Below, piece by piece: positions 17,813 through 26,846 of a stretch of 64,000 nucleotides of DNA. The notes under the pieces were generated by a model, which searched no databases, was not told the DNA's origin, and worked only from the letters and a program-made list of their open reading frames with translations. Numbering within the stretch: the stretch's first letter is position 1; each line of letters starts with the position of its first letter. Origin of the DNA: Litorimonas sp963972195 (GTDB lineage Bacteria > Pseudomonadota > Alphaproteobacteria > Caulobacterales > Maricaulaceae). The DNA lies in contig CAXATH010000009.1 in the NCBI GenBank assembly GCA_963972195.1, forward strand, positions 71,143 to 135,142, given 5' to 3'. The translations under genes and the position numbers were made by a program.

Positions 17813-17841
17813 ACGCCCTCTTCTCGGAGGGCGTTTTTTTA
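17813..17841 (+). terminator. Rho-independent terminator after dps
   Basis: ACGCCCTC (17813-17820) pairs perfectly with GAGGGCGT (17827-17834) around a 6-base loop and is followed by a run of seven T. Confidence 0.92.
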
Positions 17842-18023
17842 TATCTGCAAACAGATTCACCCTGTGGATATCACGAAAGCGAAATGTTTTTTGACCCGCT
17901 TTCGAGACAAATCTGCGTAAAATACGTGAATCCTCCACAGTTTCGTCCTAAATCGCCTTATATCCTATCACTTATCCCACTAGGCCTTATTGCCATCACA
18001 CAGAAAATTGCGAGACTTCCCTT

Positions 18024-18761
18024 ATGACCGATTCGTTTAAATTTGATTCCCTTCGCCGTTCTGCACTGACTACGCTGGTTGGCGGCGTCGCGGCACTCTC
18101 TCTAATCGCCTGTAGCGGAGGGGAGACCTCGACAAATTCTGGCGCCAAAGGCGACCCGTCTCAATATGAGCTGGCAAGTGACGTCGGCATCGGCGCCGAA
18201 GACGCCCCTGTGACATTCGTAGAATATGCTTCTGTGACCTGTCCGCATTGTTCCAACTGGAGCAAGACGGTCTATCCGGAGCTCAAAAAGAAATATATTG
18301 ATACCGGCAAAGTCCGTTATATTTACAGACCTTTCCCGACACCTCCGCAAGAGCTTGCCGATGCGGGTCACATGATTGCCATGTGTGCAGGCGACAACAA
18401 GTTCCTGACAAACATCAAATATCAGTTCGAAAACCAAGAGCAAATTTTGAACATGGCACGCGCCGGCGACGCCCGCAAAGCCTATGTCGGTATCGCCAAG
18501 AACTCCGGCATGTCAGAAGAAGAATTTGCGGAATGCATTACGAACCCCGACATTCAAAAAGAGTATCAAGCCATCGTTCAGAGCGGTATTGATGCGGGCG
18601 TGACCGGCACACCGGCCTTCTTCGTCAATGGCGAGTACACCAAGAAAGCGCCGAGCGGAGATGCGTTCTACACCATCGAGTCTATCGAGGAAGTTATTCT
18701 CCCGATTCTCGGCGAACCCGTCCCTGCAAAAGAGGCAGACGCAGAAGAGTCTGCCGAGTAG
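18024..18761 (+). CDS. DsbA-like thiol oxidoreductase, lipoprotein
   Basis: A 245-residue paralogue of the protein at 16413, but lipid-anchored: the signal peptide ends LSLIAC with the lipobox Cys30. The active site is Cys73-Pro-His-Cys76 (SVTCPHCSNW), and the cis-proline region is TGTPAFFVNGEY. Both paralogues share YASVTC and a following RP(F/L)PTPP segment. CPHC is the classical oxidising DsbA motif, whereas the first copy has CGHC, so the two may differ in redox potential (inference). smc starts 5 bases after its stop. Confidence 0.88.
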   Translation: MTDSFKFDSLRRSALTTLVGGVAALSLIACSGGETSTNSGAKGDPSQYELASDVGIGAEDAPVTFVEYASVTCPHCSNWSKTVYPELKKKYIDTGKVRYIYRPFPTPPQELADAGHMIAMCAGDNKFLTNIKYQFENQEQILNMARAGDARKAYVGIAKNSGMSEEEFAECITNPDIQKEYQAIVQSGIDAGVTGTPAFFVNGEYTKKAPSGDAFYTIESIEEVILPILGEPVPAKEADAEESAE

Positions 18762-18766
18762 CTCTT

Positions 18767-21700
18767 ATGGGGTCGCTGGTCTTCAATCGGATAAAGCTTG
18801 CGGGGTTCAAATCCTTCGTCGAGCCGACTGATTTCCACATAGAGCCCGGCCTGACCGGGATCGTGGGGCCAAATGGCTGCGGCAAATCCAACCTTTTGGA
18901 AGCGATACGCTGGGTCATGGGGGCCAATTCCGCCAAAGCCATGCGCGCGGCGGGCATGGATGACGTTATCTTTAACGGCACCAAGACCCGCCCCGGCCGC
19001 AATCAGGCCCATGTGACCCTGACAATTGATAATAGCGCCCGGATCGCGCCGCCCGCTTTTAATGATGACGATATTCTCGAAGTCATGCGCGTCATTAAAA
19101 AAGGCGGCGGATCCAAATATAAAATCAATGGCAAGACGGTTCGTGCCAAAGATGTTCAACTCCTCTTCGCCGATGCTTCGACCGGCGCCAACTCCCCAGC
19201 GCTTGTGCGGCAGGGACAGATCAGCGAATTAATCGCGGCCAAGCCGTCCAATCGCCGCCGTATCCTTGAAGAAGCCGCCGGAATTTCCGGACTTCATACC
19301 CGTCGTCATGAGGCAGAACTTCGCCTTCGCGCCGCCGAAACTAACCTCAACCGGCTCGACGATATTATCGGGCAGATCGAAGGTCAGCTTCTGTCATTAC
19401 GCCGTCAGTCCCGTCAGGCCACACGCTATAAGCGCCTCGCCGGAGAGATAAACGAATATAAGGCCCTGCTCTGGCTGAAACGCTGGATCAGCGCGATCGA
19501 TACGCTCGCCGCCGCGACAGAAGCCTCGACGGAATGCGAAAACCGCGTTGCCGATACCGCCACCAAAGCGACGGCCCTGACCCGTCAGGCAACAGAACTG
19601 GCCGGATTGCTGGAGCCGAAGCGCGAAGAGCAGATCATCGCCGCCGCGGTTCTTGGCCGGTTGAACGCCGCCAAGGAAGCGCTCGAAGCCGATGAGGAAG
19701 CGGCAAGTTCCGAAATCCAGAAACTGGAAGCCCAGATTAAAGACTTGGCATCCGATCTGGAACGCGAAACCAGTATTGTTCAGGACGCCGAGGAAGCCGA
19801 AGCCCTGTTGAAACAGGAATTTGACCGCCTCTCAGCCGTTGCTGACACCTCCGCCGCATTGGACGCCGCCGCCGACGCGGCCTCCGAAGCCATCAAGACG
19901 CGCTCCTCTCTCGAAGCCGATTATAACGAGCTCACGCGTCAGGCCGCTGATCAGAACGCCCGCCGGGATTCGGCAGAACGCGAACTCTCACAGGCGGAAA
20001 GCCGGCTGCAACGCGTCACGCTGGAGCGGGAGAATACACAGGACCGTCTTGCAGGCATGAGTCAGGACGGCGGATCCTCGGGCAATCTGTTTGCTGCCGG
20101 CTCCAAAGAAGCGCTCGCCGCGCTGGAGGCTGCCCGCGCCGAAGAACAAAATCTGGCCAAGGCGCTGTCTGCGGCCGAAGAGGCTGACCAGGCCGCGCGC
20201 GACGCTCTCTCGAAATCCCGGCAAACCTTGTCAGGACTGTCCGGAGAACGGACGGCGCTGGAACGTATGCTCGCCCGCGCCCAGGCCGGAACGTTCGAAC
20301 CTGCCCTTAATCAATGCCAGGCCAAGCCGGGGTACGAAACCGCCCTCGCCGCCGCCCTTGGCGAAGATCTCGACGCCGCCATTGGCGGAGACGCCGCGCT
20401 TCGGTGGAGCGGCGCGTCAGTTTCCGATCAGGCGCTGCCGGGCGGCGCAAACCCGCTCAGTGATTTTGTCTCTGCGCCAAAAGAACTGGCCGCAAGACTG
20501 TCACAAATCGGAGTTGTCGACAGCGCGGATATCGCCGCTCTGGCCCCGCAGCTCAAACCCGGACAACGTCTGGTGACACAGAACGGACAACTCAGCCGCT
20601 GGGACGGATTTGAAATGGCCGCCGGCGCGGAAACCTCCGCTGCCGTAAAGCTCAAACAACAAAATCGCCTTACCGAGATTACGGCCGAAATTGAGGGCGC
20701 GGAACAACAGGTCGGAACAGATCAGGCCGATTTTGAAACTGCCCGCGCCGCCCGCAACGAGGCGCAAGAAGCGGTCCGTACAGCGCGGCGCGCCCTGCCC
20801 GATCTGGAACGCGCCGAGCGCGCCGCCCAGGCCGCGCTTTCGCAATATGAAACCGATGTGGCCCGCGCCAATGCGGAACGCCGTAATCTGGAAGACCGGA
20901 TCGAACGACTCGACTCAGAGCTTAAAGAGCTGACCACGCAGCGCGACGCGGCCAAAACCAATCTGGAAGCTCTCGGCGCAGTCGAAGACGTCTCCGAACA
21001 GCAAGAGGCGCTGTCCGAGAAATTAAGTGACGCCCGCGCCGCCGCAGACGAAGCCGGCGCGACTTATCGCAGCCTGAAAAACGAAACAGAAGCCCGCGCC
21101 GCCCGTTTGAAAGCCGTGGAAAAAGAACGCGCCGATTGGGCGAAACGGTCCGCAACCGCCGCGCAGCGAGTCTCTCAGCTGGAAGCCCGGGCAACTGCCG
21201 CCAAAACCACTTTGAGCGCGGCCACGGACGGACCGGATAAATTTGCGGACCGCCGCGCGCGCCTTTTCTCTGAACTTGAAAGCGCGGAAACCCGCCGCAG
21301 CACCGCGGCAGACGCTTTGGCCACCGCCGAGACACAATTAAAAGAAGCCGAAAGCGCGGCCCGCGAAGCGGAACAAGCCCATTCCGACGCGCGCGAAGCC
21401 CGCGCGGGGGCCGAGGCCCGCAAAACGGCGGCGCAGGAACGCATCGCGGAAACCAAGGCCCGCATCAACGAAACCCTGTCCTGTGAACCGTCAGAGCTGA
21501 AACAGCATCTTGGCGATTTGTCGCCCGAATCCGGCCTGTCCGAAAATGACATAGAGAAGAAGCTCGACCGCCTTTCCGTCGAACGGGAAAAAATGGGCGG
21601 CGTGAACCTTCGCGCCGACGAGGAAGCGGCGGAACAGGAAGAACGCCTTTCGGCCATGAATGAGGAACGGCAGGATTTGATTGCCGCCATCGCCCGCCTG

Positions 21701-22219
21701 CGCGAAGGCATTGATGAGCTGAACCAGGAAGGCCGTGAACGCCTCTTGAAAGCCTTTGATGTCGTCAATGGTCACTTCGGACGTCTGTTCACGACGCTCT
21801 TTGGCGGCGGCGAAGCCTCTCTCGCTTTGACCGAATCGGATGACCCGCTCGAGGCCGGCCTCGAAGTCATGGCCCGCCCGCCCGGCAAATCTTTGAAAGC
21901 CATGTCGCTCCTCTCCGGCGGCGAACAGGCTCTGACGGCGACCGCCCTTATTTTTGCGGTCTTCCTATCCAATCCGGCCCCGGTCTGCGTTCTCGACGAA
22001 GTCGACGCACCGCTCGATGATGCCAATGTGTCCCGCTATTGCGACCTGCTAGACGATATGAAGAAACACACTGACACGAAATTCATTGCCATCACCCATA
22101 ATCCGGTCACAATGAGCCGGATGGACCGTCTCTTCGGCGTGACCATGGCCGAGCAAGGCGTCTCTCAACTTCTCTCAATCGAATTGAACGCAGCAGAGCA
22201 GTTGGTCGCGGCGGAATAA
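18767..22219 (+). CDS. smc: Chromosome segregation protein SMC
   Basis: The 1150-residue core ATPase of the SMC-ScpAB condensin. Walker A is GPNGCGKS at residues 34-41; long coiled coils run from about 165-490 and 650-1000 with a globular hinge between; the ABC signature LSGGEQ is at 1049-1054 and Walker B is VCVLDEVDAPLDD just after. The coiled-coil DNA is Ala/Arg/Glu-rich, which creates many spurious antisense frames. It is probably cotranscribed with the DsbA-like lipoprotein gene. scpA and scpB are not in the window. Confidence 0.96.
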   Translation: MGSLVFNRIKLAGFKSFVEPTDFHIEPGLTGIVGPNGCGKSNLLEAIRWVMGANSAKAMRAAGMDDVIFNGTKTRPGRNQAHVTLTIDNSARIAPPAFNDDDILEVMRVIKKGGGSKYKINGKTVRAKDVQLLFADASTGANSPALVRQGQISELIAAKPSNRRRILEEAAGISGLHTRRHEAELRLRAAETNLNRLDDIIGQIEGQLLSLRRQSRQATRYKRLAGEINEYKALLWLKRWISAIDTLAAATEASTECENRVADTATKATALTRQATELAGLLEPKREEQIIAAAVLGRLNAAKEALEADEEAASSEIQKLEAQIKDLASDLERETSIVQDAEEAEALLKQEFDRLSAVADTSAALDAAADAASEAIKTRSSLEADYNELTRQAADQNARRDSAERELSQAESRLQRVTLERENTQDRLAGMSQDGGSSGNLFAAGSKEALAALEAARAEEQNLAKALSAAEEADQAARDALSKSRQTLSGLSGERTALERMLARAQAGTFEPALNQCQAKPGYETALAAALGEDLDAAIGGDAALRWSGASVSDQALPGGANPLSDFVSAPKELAARLSQIGVVDSADIAALAPQLKPGQRLVTQNGQLSRWDGFEMAAGAETSAAVKLKQQNRLTEITAEIEGAEQQVGTDQADFETARAARNEAQEAVRTARRALPDLERAERAAQAALSQYETDVARANAERRNLEDRIERLDSELKELTTQRDAAKTNLEALGAVEDVSEQQEALSEKLSDARAAADEAGATYRSLKNETEARAARLKAVEKERADWAKRSATAAQRVSQLEARATAAKTTLSAATDGPDKFADRRARLFSELESAETRRSTAADALATAETQLKEAESAAREAEQAHSDAREARAGAEARKTAAQERIAETKARINETLSCEPSELKQHLGDLSPESGLSENDIEKKLDRLSVEREKMGGVNLRADEEAAEQEERLSAMNEERQDLIAAIARLREGIDELNQEGRERLLKAFDVVNGHFGRLFTTLFGGGEASLALTESDDPLEAGLEVMARPPGKSLKAMSLLSGGEQALTATALIFAVFLSNPAPVCVLDEVDAPLDDANVSRYCDLLDDMKKHTDTKFIAITHNPVTMSRMDRLFGVTMAEQGVSQLLSIELNAAEQLVAAE

Positions 22220-22338
22220 AACGCAAAGCCGCATCTCAATCGATGAGTCTGAGAAAGATAAGATGCGACATATGAGACTCTCTGCATTTTTCTTGGAAAA
22301 CCTTTTTTTTACAAAGCCTTACAACCTCTCAACTGCGG

Positions 22339-22367
22339 TTGACTTAATCAGGCCCCTTGGGTAGGTT
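22339..22367 (+). promoter_or_regulatory. Sigma70-type promoter candidate for the atp operon
   Basis: TTGACT (22339-22344) and TAGGTT (22362-22367) are separated by 17 bases, in the non-coding gap between smc and atpI and 79 bases before the atpI start. The -10 hexamer is poor, so the assignment rests mainly on the -35 box, spacing and position. Confidence 0.4.
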
Positions 22368-22446
22368 CCGCGCGCTTTCGGAAGGGAGAGTTGGAGTGTC
22401 ATTGGGGCATTTCGGGTCGAATAGATGGGGGCAAAGAACGAACGTC

Positions 22447-22782
22447 ATGACAGAAGGTCAAAACCGCCAGACACAAGAGGCAGACAAAGCCGCGCTTAGC
22501 GCTCTCGGTGACAAACTGAGAACCAAAAAGCCGCAGCCGGATCAGCCCAAACTTGTCGAAGGCACTTCCAACCTGGCGGTCGGTCTAAAATATGCCAGCG
22601 AATTTACCGCGGCAGTCCTGGTCGGTGCAGCCTTTGGCTATTTTACCGATAAGTTATCAGGATGGTCGCCTTTTGGTTTGCTGACTGGGTTATTTTTAGG
22701 GTTGTGCGCCGGCGTTATGAATGTTGTGCGGGCCGCCAAAGACGGTATGGACGCTCCGGTTGAAAACACCGAAGCGGATTAG
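22447..22782 (+). CDS. atpI: ATP synthase protein I
   Basis: A 111-residue inner-membrane protein with two transmembrane segments (about residues 45-65 and 74-95; AAVLVGAAFGYFTDKLSGW, then GLLTGLFLGLCAGV). This AtpI/AtpZ type assists c-ring assembly. The start ATG 22447 is preferred to the frame start at 22357, which overlaps the promoter candidate. It leads atpI-B-E-F'-F, and atpB starts 9 bases after its stop. Confidence 0.85.
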   Translation: MTEGQNRQTQEADKAALSALGDKLRTKKPQPDQPKLVEGTSNLAVGLKYASEFTAAVLVGAAFGYFTDKLSGWSPFGLLTGLFLGLCAGVMNVVRAAKDGMDAPVENTEAD

Positions 22783-22791
22783 GAACGCAAG

Positions 22792-23559
22792 ATGATTTTT
22801 GCCCTAGATCCGATTAAGCAGTTTGAGATCCACAAAATGGGTCCGACTCTCAAAATCGGCAATTTTGACCTCAGCTTTACCAATGCATCCCTGATGATGC
22901 TGGTCACAGTTGGCCTTGTTGTATTGTGGCTTCTTCTGTCCACGAATAAGCGCTCTTTAGTCCCGACACGGGCGCAATCTGTTGCCGAAGTGACGTATGA
23001 ATTCGTCGCGGATATGATCCGTTCGGCCTCCGGTAAAGACGGTCTCCGGTTCTTCCCCTTCGTCTTTACGCTCTTTATCTTTATTCTTTTCGCCAACTTG
23101 CTTGGCATGATCCCGTTCTTTTTTACGACGACCAGCCATATTATTGTGACTTTCACCCTCGCCATGATGGTGATGACGCTCGTGATTGGCTACGGCGTAT
23201 TCAAAAACGGCTTTGGTTTCCTCAAGATTTTCTGGCCGTCGGGTATTCCGATCGTGATTTTGCCCTTTGTGTCGCTGCTTGAAGTCATTTCCTTCTTCTC
23301 TCGCCCGATCAGCCTATCTGTTCGTCTCTGGGCCAATATGCTCGCCGGACATATCCTGCTGAAACTCTTCGCTGGCTTCTCGATTATGATGGTCACGGCT
23401 TTCGGCATGTTCCCCGGCCTACTCGGCGCGCTCATCCCGTTTACGTTGACGCTCGCGCTGACCCCCCTTGAATTTCTCGTGGCCTTCGTTCAGGCTTACG
23501 TTTTCGCTCTTTTGACCTGTGTGTATCTTTCAGATGCATTACATCCCGGTCATCACTAA
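22792..23559 (+). CDS. atpB: F0 ATP synthase subunit a
   Basis: A 255-residue inner-membrane subunit that forms the proton half-channels. The essential arginine is Arg178 in SVRLWANMLAGH. Five to six hydrophobic helices are visible, and the C-terminal helix LEFLVAFVQAYVFALLTCVYL is typical. It is followed by atpE after 36 bp. Confidence 0.96.
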   Translation: MIFALDPIKQFEIHKMGPTLKIGNFDLSFTNASLMMLVTVGLVVLWLLLSTNKRSLVPTRAQSVAEVTYEFVADMIRSASGKDGLRFFPFVFTLFIFILFANLLGMIPFFFTTTSHIIVTFTLAMMVMTLVIGYGVFKNGFGFLKIFWPSGIPIVILPFVSLLEVISFFSRPISLSVRLWANMLAGHILLKLFAGFSIMMVTAFGMFPGLLGALIPFTLTLALTPLEFLVAFVQAYVFALLTCVYLSDALHPGHH

Positions 23560-23595
23560 CACTGCAAATTAACCGCTTTTCCTAAGGAGATCATC

Positions 23596-23823
23596 ATGGA
23601 AGCAGAAGCAGCAAAATACATCGGTGCAGGTATTGCATGTCTTGGCATGGCCGGCGCCGGTATCGGTCTTGGCCACATCTTTGGTAACTACCTGTCAGGC
23701 GCTTTGCGTAATCCGTCTGCCGCTCAAGGTCAGTTCTCGAACCTCATCTTCGGCTTCGCCGTGACAGAGGCCCTCGGCATTTTCTCATTCGCCGTTGCCC
23801 TCATCTTGATGTTCGTACTTTAA
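23596..23823 (+). CDS. atpE: F0 ATP synthase subunit c
   Basis: A 75-residue hairpin of two transmembrane helices that forms the rotor ring. The proton-carrying carboxylate is Glu58 in GFAVTEALGIF, and the polar loop RNPSAAQGQ is intact. The ribosome site AAGGAGAT precedes the ATG. Confidence 0.97.
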   Translation: MEAEAAKYIGAGIACLGMAGAGIGLGHIFGNYLSGALRNPSAAQGQFSNLIFGFAVTEALGIFSFAVALILMFVL

Positions 23824-23856
23824 GTTACGATTTTTCACGTTGTTTGAAAGCTTGCT

Positions 23857-24408
23857 ATGACAGCCAGTGTTATCGGTTTTGAAATGATGCTCGCAGCGGC
23901 TCCCGCAGGGGCCGTTGACGGTGCAGGAGAAGCGGCCTTCCCGCCGTTTGATCCGACCTATTTCGCCACCCAGATTTTCTGGCTGTTACTCAGCTTTGCC
24001 CTTTTATATTTTCTCCTTTCGCGGATTTTTCTTCCGCGCATCGGCGAAACCATTGAAGAACGTAGCTCCCGCATAGCGGATGATCTGGATACGGCGTCCC
24101 GTATGCAGGCCGACGCCGAGCAGGCTGAACGAAATTACGAAAAAGCTTTGTCCGACGCCCGCGCTAAGGCTCACAATGTTGCCGAAGCCACGCGTCAATC
24201 TGTCGATGCGGAAATTCAGGCTGAACTGGACGCCGCTGACAAAGAAGCCGAGAAGCAAGCGGACGCGGCCGAGAGCCGTATTCGCGAGGTTCGCAGCAAG
24301 GCGATGTCTAACATCGAGTCCGTTGCCGCCGAAGCCGCTCAGGCCACAGTCGAAGCGCTGACGGGTAAAAAGCCGACACTGGCTTCCGTCAAGTCTGCTC
24401 TGAACTAG
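23857..24408 (+). CDS. atpF2: F0 ATP synthase subunit b'
   Basis: A 183-residue stator subunit: an N-terminal transmembrane helix (about residues 40-60, FWLLLSFALLYFLLSRIFLP) and a long charged coiled coil. Having both b' and b genes in tandem is a feature of alphaproteobacterial and photosynthetic-lineage synthases. The b' is placed first as usual. Confidence 0.93.
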   Translation: MTASVIGFEMMLAAAPAGAVDGAGEAAFPPFDPTYFATQIFWLLLSFALLYFLLSRIFLPRIGETIEERSSRIADDLDTASRMQADAEQAERNYEKALSDARAKAHNVAEATRQSVDAEIQAELDAADKEAEKQADAAESRIREVRSKAMSNIESVAAEAAQATVEALTGKKPTLASVKSALN

Positions 24409-24421
24409 GAAGGGTCAGACC

Positions 24422-24922
24422 ATGCATTTTGATTTTGATCCCGCCAGCCCAACAATTTGGGTCTTTCTGGCCGTCATTCTGTTCTTTATCGCGCTCGGTT
24501 ATTTCGGCGTTCATAAGAAAATTGCGTCCGCTCTTGATTCCCGCGCCGATAAAATCCGCGTTGAGCTCGACGAAGCCCGCCGCCTTCGCGAAGAAGCCCA
24601 AACCCTTCTCGCCTCTTTCCAGCGCAAGCAGAAAGAAGCCGAGAAACAGGCTGAGGATATTGTGAAGCAAGCGCGTATTGACGCTGAAAACATGGCGGCC
24701 CAATCCCGTAAGGACCTGGCGGAGCGTCTAGAGCGCCGCGCCCAGCAGGCTGAAGCGAAAATCCAAAACGCCGAAGCTCAGGCGATGGCGGATGTGAAGT
24801 CCAAAGCCGCCGACATGGCCGTGAATACAGCTGAAGCCTTGATGCGTAAAAACATGAAACCCGCCGATTATTCCGCGCTTATTAAAGACGGAATTACGCA
24901 AATGGGTAAAGTCATGAACTAG
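24422..24922 (+). CDS. atpF: F0 ATP synthase subunit b
   Basis: A 166-residue stator subunit with an N-terminal membrane helix (VFLAVILFFIALGYFGV, about residues 13-29) and a coiled-coil dimerisation domain rich in Ala/Glu/Lys. It is the last gene of the F0 operon and is followed by a terminator. The F1 genes (atpHAGDC) are not in the window, as usual for alphaproteobacteria where F0 and F1 operons are separate. Confidence 0.94.
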   Translation: MHFDFDPASPTIWVFLAVILFFIALGYFGVHKKIASALDSRADKIRVELDEARRLREEAQTLLASFQRKQKEAEKQAEDIVKQARIDAENMAAQSRKDLAERLERRAQQAEAKIQNAEAQAMADVKSKAADMAVNTAEALMRKNMKPADYSALIKDGITQMGKVMN

Positions 24923-24944
24923 GCCAATGCGCCAATTTGAATAA

Positions 24945-24974
24945 AAAGAGCCGTCCCCCGGGGCGGCTTTTTTA
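24945..24974 (+). terminator. Rho-independent terminator after atpF
   Basis: A GC-rich stem, GCCGTCCC paired with GGGGCGGC with one G-T wobble, preceded by A residues and followed by TTTTTTA. It ends the F0 operon. Confidence 0.85.
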
Positions 24975-25035
24975 TTGGGCTTTTCACTGCTACTTCTTTA
25001 AGCTTTCGAAAAGCGAAATAAAGATAGGGATAGTC

Positions 25036-26304
25036 ATGGCAAATTTGAACAAGCGGGAAATTTTAAGGGGCGCCGGCGCGCTCGGCCTTTCGGGATTGCT
25101 CCCTTCGCAACTCGCTTTTGCGCAATCTCCCAAGACAGACGACGCCCTTCCAAATCTTGCTGCAAACGCCAAACCTATCACGGCAGCCGAACACCAGGCC
25201 CGGATAGAGAAGGCTCAGCACCTGATGCAGGAGCAGGGCGTCGGGGCTCTGATTATAGAGGCCGGCTCCGCCCTCACCTATTTCACCGGCATTCGCTGGT
25301 GGCGGTCAGAGCGCTTTACCGGCGTCGTTATTCCGGCCGAGGGTGAGTTTACAGTCATCACGCCGTTTTTCGAGGAGCCGTCCATTCGGGAGTCGATGAA
25401 AATCGGAGACGACGTTCGCACCTGGCACGAAGATGCTTCGCCCTTCAAATTGATTGTCGATGTCCTTCGGGAAAACAAAGCGCTGAAAAAACCCGTCGCG
25501 ATCGAAGAGACCACCCGCAATTTTATCTCCACCGGCATCAAGGCGCAAAAGGCCGGCGTGAAGCTCGTCTCAGGGCAGCCCATTACGCGCGGATGCCGGA
25601 TGTTCAAATCCGCGGCGGAACTTGCCCTGATGCAAACGGCCAATGACATTACCCTGACGGCCTATCGCCATATCTATCCGAAAATCGAGGCCGGGATGAC
25701 CCGTCACGACATCGCCGCTTTGATGAACAAAGCCACGACCGCGCTTGGCGGATCGGTTGAATTCTCCCTCGTTCTGGTTGGCCCGTCCAGCGCCTATCCG
25801 CATGGCAGCGACATCGAATATGAAGTGAAAGAAGGTCAGGTCATTCTCATGGATTGCGGCTGTAGCGTGCATGATTACGAATCCGATATTTCCCGCACCT
25901 GGGTGATGGGCGAGGCCAGCAAAGAGCAGCGCGATGTCTGGAATACGGTTAAACGCGGACAGGAACTGGCTTTGGAAACGGCGACCCTCGGCACACCGGC
26001 CGGGCGCGTGGATGATGTGGTTCGGAAATATTACGACAGTCTTGGATACGGCCCCGATTACGCCGCGCCGGGCCTCACGCACCGTCTCGGCCACGGCATT
26101 GGGATGGACGGGCATGAGCCTGTCAATTTTGTGCGCGGGGAGACAACCAAACTCGCCCCCGGCATGTGTTTTTCGAATGAACCGGGACTTTATTTGCCCG
26201 GTAAATTCGGCGTGCGTCTGGAAGACTGCCTCTATATGGGTGAGGACGGGCCGGTCCTGTTTACGCCTCTGTCCAAATCCATTGATGACCCGTTCGGCGC
26301 CTAA
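25036..26304 (+). CDS. M24-family metallopeptidase (Xaa-Pro aminopeptidase-like)
   Basis: A 422-residue exported peptidase of the pita-bread fold. The N-terminal leader KREILRGAGALGLSGLLPSQLAFA looks like a signal peptide; it lacks a true RR pair, so Tat export is doubtful. Metal ligands of the M24 fold are visible: Asp in LMDCGC and DYESDISRTW, His in LGHGIGMDGHEP, Glu in FSNEPGLY and in GVRLEDCLY. The start ATG 25036 has AGATAGGG upstream; a longer frame from 24937 overlaps the atpF terminator and is rejected. It probably trims Xaa-Pro peptides in the periplasm. Confidence 0.87.
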   Translation: MANLNKREILRGAGALGLSGLLPSQLAFAQSPKTDDALPNLAANAKPITAAEHQARIEKAQHLMQEQGVGALIIEAGSALTYFTGIRWWRSERFTGVVIPAEGEFTVITPFFEEPSIRESMKIGDDVRTWHEDASPFKLIVDVLRENKALKKPVAIEETTRNFISTGIKAQKAGVKLVSGQPITRGCRMFKSAAELALMQTANDITLTAYRHIYPKIEAGMTRHDIAALMNKATTALGGSVEFSLVLVGPSSAYPHGSDIEYEVKEGQVILMDCGCSVHDYESDISRTWVMGEASKEQRDVWNTVKRGQELALETATLGTPAGRVDDVVRKYYDSLGYGPDYAAPGLTHRLGHGIGMDGHEPVNFVRGETTKLAPGMCFSNEPGLYLPGKFGVRLEDCLYMGEDGPVLFTPLSKSIDDPFGA

Positions 26305-26834
26305 AGCGAGCCCATTCCGGCCAGCTCAAGAGCCAGCATCAGCGCCGAAATAGCCAAAAGCCACGAGCCGAGAATACGCACGCCAATTTTCGGCCAGAGC
26401 GCGCTTTGCCGCTGAAAGGCCCAAAACGACATCAAAGCCGCGCCGCCCACAACCAGACTGACGCCGATCACATTTGCGGTAATCAGAACGACATTGGACG
26501 GAAACTGTCCGGCTTGCGGCAGAAAGGAAGCCCCTAGCCCGCCGCCGCCTAAAGCGGCCATAATAAAGATAACCGAGGGACGGCTTATCGCCGCCGCAAC
26601 CAAACAGCCGGAAAGGAAGGTCAGCGCAAGAAGCGATAAGGTAATAAAACCGGAGCTTAAGAAAAGAGCGCCGAGCAGACCCGCAAACAGGAAAGCGCCC
26701 CACGAAATTACAGCTTTGAGGAAGGCTTCTCGCTTTAAATTACCCATCGCGAAGCCGATGCCCACCGCAAGCAATAATTGTCCGGCTTTCACAAGCTCGG
26801 GAATAAATCCGGGTATCCAGGCGTAAAAATCCAT
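26301..26834 (-). CDS. HupE/UreJ-like membrane protein
   Basis: A 177-residue protein with about six hydrophobic helices, Gly- and Ala-rich. It follows the HupE/UreJ gene after 12 bp and has a similar size and topology, so it may be a diverged second permease subunit of the same uptake system (inference). No metal-binding His motif like that of HupE is visible. It is the last gene of the 32.0-26.3 kb leftward operon and overlaps the convergent M24 gene by 4 bases. Confidence 0.65.
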   Translation of the reverse strand: MDFYAWIPGFIPELVKAGQLLLAVGIGFAMGNLKREAFLKAVISWGAFLFAGLLGALFLSSGFITLSLLALTFLSGCLVAAAISRPSVIFIMAALGGGGLGASFLPQAGQFPSNVVLITANVIGVSLVVGGAALMSFWAFQRQSALWPKIGVRILGSWLLAISALMLALELAGMGSL

Positions 26835-26846
26835 CAGACTCTGGCC

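Noticed and set aside
21175..21768. Large antisense frames inside smc
   Set aside because: They are Ser/Arg/Ala artefacts of coiled-coil coding sequence.
24937..25035. Longer N-terminus for the M24 peptidase
   Set aside because: The extra 33 codons overlap the atpF terminator, and a ribosome site lies just before ATG 25036.
25036..25110. Tat signal peptide in the M24 peptidase
   Set aside because: KREILRG has only one Arg of the twin-arginine pair; a Sec-type leader is as likely.
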